From: an uncultured Clostridia bacterium
GTDB taxonomy: Bacteria; Bacillota; Clostridia; Peptostreptococcales; Acidaminobacteraceae
Assembly (NCBI GenBank): GCA_945950065.1
Contig: CAMFGQ010000024.1
Span: 1-14,888 of the forward strand
Direction: 5' to 3'
DNA length: 14,888 nucleotides
In this document: positions 6,875 through 13,182 of the stretch, piece by piece
Layout: each line of letters starts with the position of its first letter
Position numbering within the stretch: position 1 is the stretch's first letter
Position numbers and translations under genes: made by a program
The notes under the pieces: model-generated
Database searches by the model: none
The model's input: the letters and a program-made list of their open reading frames with translations, nothing else
What the model was told of the DNA's origin: nothing

Positions 6875-7968
6875 ATGGAAAAATCAATATGGGAATCCTA
6901 ATTCCCGTACTGTTACTGATTATTATAGGATGGCTTCTGGTCTTTAGTTCATCTGCCTATTTGTCTTTGAACCAGTATGCCACGCCTTATCATTATATTA
7001 AGAGTCAAACTCTGTTTATTTTTATCGGGGCAGTTGCCATGTTTGTAGCGGCAGCCATCAACTACAAGATCTACAACAATCTCTTTGTCGTCTTTGTGGT
7101 TGGAGCCGTAGCTTTTGTGCTCATGGCACTGACACCCTTTATTGGTGAAGAAGTCAATGCTGCTACCAGGTGGATAGAGATTGCTGGGCAACGCTTTATG
7201 CCCGTTGACCTGGCTAAAGTAGCCATGGTCTTTTCTCTTTCCTATGGGCTTTCGCATTTTACGGCCAATCGGAATCGCTTGATTGCCTTTATCATTCATA
7301 TGATCTATCCCATGGCGCTCTTATTCTTCACCTATCTACAACCTGACTTTAGCTCCATGCTGATTTTATTTGGTGTGATGTTTTCACTGCTCTTTATTGG
7401 CTTTGAGCCAGTTGGCTATGTATTATCACTGGTAGGAGCAGGAGCAGTTGGTCTTGCGGCCCTAGCACAACTAGCACCCTATCGTATGGTTCGGATCACG
7501 GGATTTATCGATGGACTGAAAAATATCGACAATGCCATGCGACAGATTCGCTATGGTATTTTGGCCATTGCTTCAGGTGGACTTTTTGGTGTTGGTCCTG
7601 GAGAAAGTATCTTTAATAAACTTTGGGTGCCAGAGCCACATAACGACATGATTCTCTCTACTCTTGGAGAAGAGTTTGGTTTTATAGGCATTACCGTGGT
7701 ATTGGGTTTATACTTTGTGCTGATCTTGAACATCATTCGCCTGTCCTTAACGCAACGAGATCCCTTTGCCAAGTACCTAAGCTTTGGAATTGGCATGATC
7801 ATCTTCTTACAGTTTGTAGTGAACTTTGGTAATACCCTAGGCCTTTTGCCACCTACAGGCATTTCCCTACCTTTCATTAGTTATGGAGGCACCAACATCA
7901 TCATCCTGATGGCCATGATCGGGATTCTCCTTAGCATACACCGTGTCAACTGGCGGAGGATGAAATGA
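6871..7968 (+). CDS. ftsW: SEDS-family peptidoglycan glycosyltransferase FtsW
   Basis: FtsW polymerises lipid II into glycan strands at the division septum, normally in complex with a class B penicillin-binding protein; no such gene lies in this window. The 365-residue polytopic protein has about ten hydrophobic segments. SEDS landmarks are the ATRWI stretch (98-102), the YLQPDFSS segment (155-162), GGLFGVGPG (236-244), and PEPHNDMILSTLGEEFG (254-270). D259 matches the essential SEDS aspartate. LLPPTGISLPFISYGG follows near the C-terminus. AGGAG (6860-6864) precedes ATG 6871, which overlaps the murD stop as ATGA. Position between murD and murG points to FtsW or its sporulation paralogue SpoVE rather than RodA. 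I prefer FtsW because no sporulation genes are visible nearby. Confidence 0.93.
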   Translation: MNGKINMGILIPVLLLIIIGWLLVFSSSAYLSLNQYATPYHYIKSQTLFIFIGAVAMFVAAAINYKIYNNLFVVFVVGAVAFVLMALTPFIGEEVNAATRWIEIAGQRFMPVDLAKVAMVFSLSYGLSHFTANRNRLIAFIIHMIYPMALLFFTYLQPDFSSMLILFGVMFSLLFIGFEPVGYVLSLVGAGAVGLAALAQLAPYRMVRITGFIDGLKNIDNAMRQIRYGILAIASGGLFGVGPGESIFNKLWVPEPHNDMILSTLGEEFGFIGITVVLGLYFVLILNIIRLSLTQRDPFAKYLSFGIGMIIFLQFVVNFGNTLGLLPPTGISLPFISYGGTNIIILMAMIGILLSIHRVNWRRMK

Positions 7969-9047
7969 AGCTCTTGTTGGCATCAGGAGGCAGTGGTGGA
8001 CATATCTATCCAGGCCTAGCGATTTTGGAGGCCATTCAGCAGGAGGACCCATCTGCTCAATTTGTCTGGGTAGGTACCAAAAGGGGACTTGAAGTCAAGA
8101 TTGCAAAGGATAGAGGAATTCCCTATCAGCCTGTTCATGCTTGGAGTGTGAACAATGAAGGGCTCATTTGGAGACTCCAGGCCTACTATTTTCATGGTAT
8201 GATGACGCTAAAGTTAATGAACCTTATGCGTCGCGAAAAGATCGATGCTGTCATCACCACAGGAGGCTATGCATCTGCTTCCAGTCTTATGGCTGCTAGA
8301 CTACTCAGGCGTCCCATCTTTATGCACGAACAAAATGTCTATCCTGGCATGGGAACCCGTATGTTTGTAAAACATGCTAAAAAAGTCTTTACCAGTTTTC
8401 CAGGAACAGAGAAAAACCTACCTGGCTATGAGGAGAAAGTCATTCTAGCAGGAAATCCAGTTCGTGACGTCTTTAACACCCTGGAGAAGGAAACCATACG
8501 ACAGGAGATGGACAATCAAGATAAAGTCATGGTTCTCTCGGTGGGAGGAAGCCTAGGTGCCAACAGCATCAATGAGTTTATCTTAAGTCTAAAGCCACTG
8601 ATTGAAGCAAGAGATGATCTTCAGTGGGTTCATGTCTATGGCAACGATAAAGAAGAGTATGAAAGTCTCTTTGATGAAATAAAGAATTTGGAAGCACATC
8701 GCTACATTGAGGACATCCCACCCTATCTGGTTGGGAGTGATCTTATCATCACCCGCAGTGGAGCAGGGATGCTCACAGAGCTTTCTGCCATGGGTAAGGC
8801 CAGTATCTTAATTCCTTCCCCCAATGTGCTTGATGATCATCAGAGCTATAATGCAAGATTATTTGAAGAAGAGGGAGCAGCCCTATTACTAAAAGATGAA
8901 GAACTTCTGACTCCTAAAGCCAGAGATGTGGTGGAAAACCTTCTCAATGATGAGGAATTACGAGATCGCTTGGCTAGCAAGTCTAAGGGAATCATCCCCA
9001 GCCATGCTGCTCAAAAAATAGCCAAGGAGATTTTGGAGTCTCTATGA
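7965..9047 (+). CDS. murG: UDP-N-acetylglucosamine--N-acetylmuramyl-(pentapeptide) pyrophosphoryl-undecaprenol N-acetylglucosamine transferase
   Basis: MurG is a membrane-associated GT-B fold glycosyltransferase of family GT28. It adds GlcNAc to lipid I on the cytoplasmic face, giving lipid II. The 360-residue protein has the N-terminal glycine-rich loop SGGSGGH (7-13) with H13, the TTGGYAS loop (98-104), and HEQNVYPG (121-128). It also has GNPVR (163-167), the second glycine-rich loop GGSLGA (194-199), and the nucleotide-sugar site SGAGMLTE (265-272) followed by DDHQSYNA (290-297). All are typical of MurG. GGAGG precedes ATG 7965, and the start overlaps the ftsW stop as ATGA. In Bacillus murB often follows murG; here ftsQ follows directly with another ATGA overlap. 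Confidence 0.96.
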   Translation: MKLLLASGGSGGHIYPGLAILEAIQQEDPSAQFVWVGTKRGLEVKIAKDRGIPYQPVHAWSVNNEGLIWRLQAYYFHGMMTLKLMNLMRREKIDAVITTGGYASASSLMAARLLRRPIFMHEQNVYPGMGTRMFVKHAKKVFTSFPGTEKNLPGYEEKVILAGNPVRDVFNTLEKETIRQEMDNQDKVMVLSVGGSLGANSINEFILSLKPLIEARDDLQWVHVYGNDKEEYESLFDEIKNLEAHRYIEDIPPYLVGSDLIITRSGAGMLTELSAMGKASILIPSPNVLDDHQSYNARLFEEEGAALLLKDEELLTPKARDVVENLLNDEELRDRLASKSKGIIPSHAAQKIAKEILESL

Positions 9048-9742
9048 AAAAGTTCGTGTTGCTGTTACTGTTACTTTTTGCCGCATTAACCGCTGGAACG
9101 ATTTTGTTCTATACGGATACTTTTGTATTGCAACATTTACAGGTGAACTCTCAGTGGATCCCACAGGAGCAAATCATCCAGCAAGCTGACCTACGGGTGG
9201 GGCAGAATCTATTCTTCCTCAGTAGCAGTGAGTTAACAAAAAAAATTGAAGAAGATCACCGCGTAAAATCTGTGGAGATATCAAAAGAATATCCCCATAG
9301 CCTCTTTGTCTCCGTTGAGGCGAGGAAACCCTATGTCCAGGTGGAGTATGGAGATAAGGAACTCCTCCTTGATGAAAAGGGAACCCTGATTGCTGTTGAT
9401 GAGCCCATAGAGGGACTTCCTCATATGCGAGGTGTGGAGATTACAACGGCAATTTTAGGGGAGTCACTGATAACCAAACGAAGTGATTTGTTTACCCACG
9501 GAATTGAACTCATCAGTCTCTGTCAACAGGCAGATCTACAGAACATCTCCATAGAAATTGTTGAGGGGATTTTGCAACTTCAGCTTAATCCTGAATTCAA
9601 AGCCATTTTTGGCAAGGGCGATGAGATCGAGAAAAAATTCAACAACTTCTATACTATCTACATGGAACTAACAGAAAACGGAACAGAAAAAGGCACCATT
9701 AATCTTACCAACCCCGACTCACCAACCTTCTTGCCCTTTTAA
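9044..9742 (+). CDS. ftsQ: Cell division protein FtsQ/DivIB
   Basis: This 232-residue bitopic membrane protein is a divisome scaffold that in studied bacteria bridges the FtsL/DivIC proteins to other septal components. It has a very short cytoplasmic tail (MKK), one membrane helix at about residues 4-24, then an extracytoplasmic POTRA domain at about 29-95. The POTRA domain carries the usual family features LQVNSQWIPQEQI and the RVKSVEISKEYPHSLFVSV stretch (73-91). The DivIB/FtsQ beta domain follows to about 225. Bacillus DivIB has a longer cytoplasmic tail, so this is a short-tailed form. ATG 9044 overlaps the murG stop in an ATGA. The family call rests on the POTRA pattern plus position; sequence conservation in this family is low. 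Confidence 0.88.
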   Translation: MKKFVLLLLLLFAALTAGTILFYTDTFVLQHLQVNSQWIPQEQIIQQADLRVGQNLFFLSSSELTKKIEEDHRVKSVEISKEYPHSLFVSVEARKPYVQVEYGDKELLLDEKGTLIAVDEPIEGLPHMRGVEITTAILGESLITKRSDLFTHGIELISLCQQADLQNISIEIVEGILQLQLNPEFKAIFGKGDEIEKKFNNFYTIYMELTENGTEKGTINLTNPDSPTFLPF

Positions 9743-9747
9743 AGGAG
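9743..9747 (+). promoter_or_regulatory. Ribosome binding site that fixes the ylxW start
   Basis: AGGAG (within AAAGGAG) ends one base before an in-frame GTG at 9749, too close to serve it, but seven bases before ATG 9755. The ATG is therefore preferred. Confidence 0.8.
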
Positions 9748-9754
9748 TGTGGAT

Positions 9755-10444
9755 ATGACGTCCAAAAAGACATTTATCTACGGTTTAGTCTTTCTTCTTG
9801 CACTAGCACTGGGGATTTTTATTAAACTCCAAACCCAGCCTTTAGTTAAAGAAGAGGATGAACGAGATAAATTGCTGGTTAAACAGTATGGCGAGCTCGT
9901 CAAGGCAAATCAGGAACTTGAAGAAGAACTTGAATACTACCGCCAGCAACTAGAGAGTTTAAAAGAAATGGATACAGGAGACGCAGAAACCGTTTCTAGA
10001 GATGATGTAGAGTATTATAAACTCATCTCTGGTTTTACTGATGTTCATGGTGAAGGGATCTCCATTAGTCTTAGTCTTGTCGACATGGATCAGCCCTTAA
10101 ACATTGTGGACTTTCACCGTAATCTTCTACTTCTTGTCAATGAGTTGAATGCAGCAGGTGCAGAAGCGATTTCTGTAAAGGAAGAACGCATGATCTCCAT
10201 TTCGGAGATTAGTTTTGCCGGGAATCACATTGTGATTAATGGGCAAAAGCTTGCTCCTCCCTTTACAGTCAAGGCTCTGGGCAATGCCGATAACATGGAA
10301 GCAGCCCTGAACATGCGTCGTGGCTATGTGGAGCGTCTGCGAAATAGTGGCTACTTTATTGAAATTAAGAAGAATACGGATTTGATGGTACCCAAGTACC
10401 CTCACTTCCCAAGGTATCGCTATGCTGAAACTCTTGAAGAATAG
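9755..10444 (+). CDS. ylxW: DUF881 bitopic membrane protein, YlxW-like (first of a tandem pair)
   Basis: This 229-residue protein has a single N-terminal membrane helix (about 7-24), then a charged coiled-coil-like segment (about 32-72, rich in E, K, L and Q). An extracytoplasmic DUF881 domain follows (about 85-210). DUF881 landmarks are DVHGEGISISL (96-106), LNAAGAEAISVKEER (131-145) and INGQKLAPPFTVKALG (161-176). Bacillus subtilis has the DUF881 genes ylxW and ylxX, then sbp, between divIB and ftsA-ftsZ; this order matches. The molecular function is unknown. Topology (helix, coiled coil, outer domain) recalls FtsL/DivIC or MreC, but that is an analogy only. The C-terminus overlaps the next gene by 23 bases. 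The symbol is by position and order; either DUF881 gene could be the true orthologue. Confidence 0.82.
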   Translation: MTSKKTFIYGLVFLLALALGIFIKLQTQPLVKEEDERDKLLVKQYGELVKANQELEEELEYYRQQLESLKEMDTGDAETVSRDDVEYYKLISGFTDVHGEGISISLSLVDMDQPLNIVDFHRNLLLLVNELNAAGAEAISVKEERMISISEISFAGNHIVINGQKLAPPFTVKALGNADNMEAALNMRRGYVERLRNSGYFIEIKKNTDLMVPKYPHFPRYRYAETLEE

Positions 10445-11135
10445 GAGCTATCTCTTACTCCTTGTCCTGGCTTTTTTGATGAGCCTTGGCCTCTATATGG
10501 CAAGAGAGAGAGCTGTTCCTCTCGATAAGGAACTTCTCGTCACTAGGGAAATGAATGATGAGCTTCGGGATAGCAATCGCCATCTGCGTGAACAAATACA
10601 AGGCATAAAGGAAGAGATCGAGTTATATTCAAAAGCTGTAAATGATGAAAAGCTTCGCATGGAAGTCTTGGAACAAGAACTAAAAAACTACCGCATGCAT
10701 GCTGGTCTTCTTGATGTTCAAGGAGAGGGTGTTGTTGTACTTATGGCAGATAGCAGTAGAGTTCTTGGGGAACACCAGAACATCAATGAATATCTGATTC
10801 ATGATTTAGATATTTATCAGATGCTTAGTGATCTGCGTAACGCAGGTGCAGAAGTCATCAGCATAAATGATGAGCGTTTTCTCTTCCATCACTCCAAGGT
10901 GATTTGCAATGGCCCCACCATTCGCATTAATGGACAGGTCTTTGCTCAACCTTTTATCATTAAAGCCATTGGACCTCGTAAAGCTCTCCAAGCTGCTATC
11001 AATGTGCAGGGTAGCTATGCTGATTCTCTTCGTCAAAAGGGTGTTCAGATTGAGGCCAATACATCAGTACTGATTGAAATACCGGCTTTTAGCGGAACCT
11101 ACTCAACCGACTATATGGAAAGGAATGAGCAATGA
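10422..11135 (+). CDS. ylxX: DUF881 bitopic membrane protein, YlxX-like (second of the tandem pair)
   Basis: This 237-residue protein has the same layout as its neighbour: a basic N-terminus, a membrane helix (about 9-25), a coiled-coil-like segment (about 38-90), then a DUF881 domain (about 95-220). The domain carries DVQGEGVVVLM (98-108), LRNAGAEVISINDER (138-152) and IRINGQVFAQPFIIKAIG (167-184). It shares the GEG, AGAE.IS..ER and NGQ...PF..KA.G positions with the upstream protein, so the two are paralogues, probably from an old duplication. ATG 10422 follows AAGGT (10411-10415) and lies inside the end of the upstream gene, an overlap of 23 bases. Its own stop overlaps sbp in an ATGA. Function is unknown; the division context is the main clue. 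Confidence 0.82.
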   Translation: MLKLLKNRSYLLLLVLAFLMSLGLYMARERAVPLDKELLVTREMNDELRDSNRHLREQIQGIKEEIELYSKAVNDEKLRMEVLEQELKNYRMHAGLLDVQGEGVVVLMADSSRVLGEHQNINEYLIHDLDIYQMLSDLRNAGAEVISINDERFLFHHSKVICNGPTIRINGQVFAQPFIIKAIGPRKALQAAINVQGSYADSLRQKGVQIEANTSVLIEIPAFSGTYSTDYMERNEQ

Positions 11136-11461
11136 TCGGTATTCTGCTTGTTGTTCTTTTGGGAAGTCTTCTAGGATATCTCCTTCCCCTTGGTGTTCCT
11201 TTAGAGGGAAATGTCTATTTTGTGTTGGGACTTTTGGTTACAATCTATAGCGTACTGGAAATCATGTGGGATACCTTAAACAAGAAGAAAAGGGAGCGAT
11301 ATTGGCTAACAGGTTTTATCGGTAATTTGCTACTGTCGCTTTTTCTCATATTTCTTAGTGAGCGGCTAGATGTGCCTCTCTACTTGGCTGTTATTTTTTA
11401 CTTTGGCGTTGGAATCTTCGATTTTTTTGCTAAAATAAGACTGTTGGTTTTAGGAGAATAG
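11132..11461 (+). CDS. sbp: Small basic protein, DUF1290 membrane protein (Sbp-like)
   Basis: This 109-residue membrane protein has about four hydrophobic segments (about 1-18, 27-45, 60-78 and 83-100). A basic cytoplasmic-looking loop, NKKKRERYW, lies between the second and third. The stretch LTGFIGNLLLSLFLIFLSE followed by LDVPLYLAVIFYFGVGIFDFFAKIR resembles the small basic protein (DUF1290) encoded next to ftsA/ftsZ in Bacillus. The role is unknown; its conserved place between DUF881 genes and ftsZ suggests the three products act together at the membrane, which is inference. ATG 11132 overlaps the upstream stop as ATGA. It is the last gene before the ftsZ promoter, and no terminator is visible after it, so operon read-through into ftsZ is likely. 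Confidence 0.8.
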   Translation: MIGILLVVLLGSLLGYLLPLGVPLEGNVYFVLGLLVTIYSVLEIMWDTLNKKKRERYWLTGFIGNLLLSLFLIFLSERLDVPLYLAVIFYFGVGIFDFFAKIRLLVLGE

Positions 11462-11464
11462 CTA

Positions 11465-11493
11465 TTTACATATTGGTGAAGATTCTATATAAT
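11465..11493 (+). promoter_or_regulatory. Strong sigma-A-type promoter for ftsZ
   Basis: TTTACA (11465-11470) and a perfect TATAAT (11488-11493) are separated by exactly 17 bases. The predicted start is near 11500, giving a leader of about 25 bases that contains the ribosome binding site. This is the best promoter in the window. It would let ftsZ be expressed above the level of the upstream mur/fts operon. Confidence 0.88.
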
Positions 11494-11513
11494 AGAATTC
11501 AAGGAATTGGATA

Positions 11514-11519
11514 AGGAGG
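11514..11519 (+). promoter_or_regulatory. Ribosome binding site of ftsZ
   Basis: AGGAGG lies five bases before ATG 11525. An in-frame TTG at 11507 lies upstream of this site and has none of its own, so ATG 11525 is taken as the start. Confidence 0.85.
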
Positions 11520-11524
11520 AGTCT

Positions 11525-12688
11525 ATGTTCGATATTGAAGAAAAAACAGACCTATACAATTTTACTAAAATCAAAGTAATTGGCGTAGGTGGTGGTGGTA
11601 ATAATGCAGTAAATCGCATGATTGAAGCAGACCTTCAAGGTGTAGATTTTATTGCAATAAATACAGATAAACAGGACCTGGCTTTGGTGCACAGTGAGAC
11701 AAAACTACAGATCGGTGAAAAAATCACCAAAGGTCTTGGTTCTGGAAGTAAACCTGAAGTAGGTGAAAGAGCAGCAGAAGAAAGCCGCGAAGAAATCAGA
11801 AAAGCCATCGAAGGATCCGATATGGTCTTCGTTACCTGTGGTATGGGCGGTGGAACCGGAACCGGTGCTTCTCCTGTTATTGCAGAAATTGCTCGTGAAA
11901 TTGGAGCCCTTACCGTTGGTGTCGTAACCAAACCTTTTGCTTTTGAAGGTAGAAGGAGAATGGCACAAGCGGAAGCGGGAATTGAACTACTTAAAGAGAA
12001 AGTAGACACTCTAGTCACCATTCCTAACGATAAACTTTTAGAAATTGTTGACAAGAAAACTTCCCTCATGGATTCACTACGCGTAGCAGATGACGTGCTG
12101 CGTCAAGGTGTCCAAGGTATCTCTGACCTCATCGTTAGCCCAGGACTCATTTCTCTGGACTTTGCCGACGTATGTACCATTATGAAAAACCAAGGTATGG
12201 CCCATATGGGTATTGGTATTGGAAAAGGCGAATCAAGAGCTATCGATGCTGCGAAACAAGCAGTCTTCAGTCCGTTACTTGAAACCACCATTGAAGGTGC
12301 TACAGGTCTACTGATTAACGTGACAGGTAATTCTACCGTTGGTCTACATGAAACAGCTGAAGCATTAAATCTGATTACAGAACTTGCTAATCCTGAAGCT
12401 GAGATCATCTACGGTACATCCATTAATGACAACATGTCTGATGAGATTAAGATCACCGTAATTGCTACTGGCTTTACACAACAGGGTGGACCAAAACGCT
12501 TTAAGCAACGCGTTGCTCCTGTTATGCCTAGCAGTGATGACGAATATCATTCTCTACGAGATATGAAAAAGAATATGGAAGAAAACAAAGAAGAGGCTGT
12601 GGTACCACAAAAAGAAGTCATTGAAATTGACGAGTGGGATCAAGACGACTATCGAGATCTTCCAAGCTTTTTACGAAATCGAAGATAG
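11525..12688 (+). CDS. ftsZ: Cell division GTPase FtsZ
   Basis: FtsZ is the tubulin-like cytoplasmic GTPase that polymerises into the Z ring. The 387-residue protein has the N-terminal nucleotide loop GVGGGGNNAVNRM (20-32) and the tubulin signature GGGTGTG (108-114). The core continues to about 320, then a variable linker runs to about 370 and ends in the conserved tip peptide RDLPSFLRNRR (377-387), which normally binds FtsA, SepF or ZapA-like partners. The synergy (T7) loop reads SLDFADV (210-216): the two catalytic aspartates D212 and D215 are present, but S210 replaces the usual Asn. The gene has its own strong promoter. Its codon choice favours GAA over GAG far more than the mur genes, as expected of a highly expressed gene. 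No ftsA precedes it. Confidence 0.97.
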   Translation: MFDIEEKTDLYNFTKIKVIGVGGGGNNAVNRMIEADLQGVDFIAINTDKQDLALVHSETKLQIGEKITKGLGSGSKPEVGERAAEESREEIRKAIEGSDMVFVTCGMGGGTGTGASPVIAEIAREIGALTVGVVTKPFAFEGRRRMAQAEAGIELLKEKVDTLVTIPNDKLLEIVDKKTSLMDSLRVADDVLRQGVQGISDLIVSPGLISLDFADVCTIMKNQGMAHMGIGIGKGESRAIDAAKQAVFSPLLETTIEGATGLLINVTGNSTVGLHETAEALNLITELANPEAEIIYGTSINDNMSDEIKITVIATGFTQQGGPKRFKQRVAPVMPSSDDEYHSLRDMKKNMEENKEEAVVPQKEVIEIDEWDQDDYRDLPSFLRNRR

Positions 12689-12709
12689 GCCTTTAGGCCT
12701 TTCTTTTTT
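12687..12709 (+). terminator. Short hairpin plus T-run after ftsZ (weak terminator or attenuator)
   Basis: AGGCC (12687-12691) pairs with GGCCT (12696-12700) around a TTTA loop, followed by TTCTTTTTT (12701-12709). The stem is only 5 bp and begins inside the ftsZ stop codon. It probably gives partial termination, separating abundant ftsZ transcripts from the nrdR genes, for which no separate promoter is visible in the 32-base gap. Confidence 0.65.
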
Positions 12710-12720
12710 GGGGGGAATCC

Positions 12721-13182
12721 ATGAAATGCCCTTATTGCGGTTTTGATGAATCAAGGGTCATTGATTCACGACCAACAGAAGATAATAATTCAATACGAAG
12801 GCGAAGAGAGTGTACCAAGTGTACATCACGCTTTACCACCTATGAGAGAATTGAAGATGTCAATCTGATCGTGGTGAAACGTGATCAAAATCGTGAAGCC
12901 TTTAATCGGGACAAAATCATCAATGGCATCATCCGTGCCTGTGAGAAGCGACCTGTTACAGCTGAAGAAATCGAAGGCGTTGCCCTTCGTGTTGAAACAA
13001 AACTATCCAATCTCTTAAAGAAAGAAATTAACTCCCAGGAGATTGGTGAGCTTGTCATGGAGGAACTGAAGGACTTAGATGAAGTTGCATATGTACGCTT
13101 TGCATCTGTCTATAAATCCTTTAGTGACATCGATACTTTCCTAGATGAGCTAGGAAAAATGCTCAGTGAGCGACGTCCATGA
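12721..13182 (+). CDS. nrdR: Transcriptional repressor NrdR
   Basis: NrdR is a zinc-ribbon/ATP-cone repressor that senses ATP/dATP and binds paired NrdR boxes upstream of ribonucleotide reductase operons. The 153-residue length is normal. The zinc ribbon is formed by C3, C6, C31 and C34. The RRRRECTKC stretch (26-34) and RFTTYER (37-43) are hallmark NrdR sequences. The ATP-cone domain begins at about residue 47 (LIVVKRDQNREAFNRDKI) and runs to about 137, ending with the family segment DEVAYVRFASVYKSF. ATG 12721 follows a run of six G (12710-12715) that can pair with the anti-Shine-Dalgarno sequence partly by G-U pairs. The stop overlaps the DUF512 gene as ATGA. No reductase gene is in the window, so its targets lie elsewhere. 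Confidence 0.96.
   Translation: MKCPYCGFDESRVIDSRPTEDNNSIRRRRECTKCTSRFTTYERIEDVNLIVVKRDQNREAFNRDKIINGIIRACEKRPVTAEEIEGVALRVETKLSNLLKKEINSQEIGELVMEELKDLDEVAYVRFASVYKSFSDIDTFLDELGKMLSERRP

Noticed and set aside
11635..12069. Long open frame on the - strand across ftsZ (144 codons)
   Set aside because: It lies fully inside the well-supported ftsZ gene, has no ribosome binding site I can see, and its low-complexity Ser/Pro/Thr composition is that of a reverse-frame shadow.
12686..12700. TAGGCCT repeated twice as a possible protein-binding operator for nrdR
   Set aside because: The two copies plus the T-run are explained more simply by a short terminator hairpin, and they do not resemble an NrdR box.
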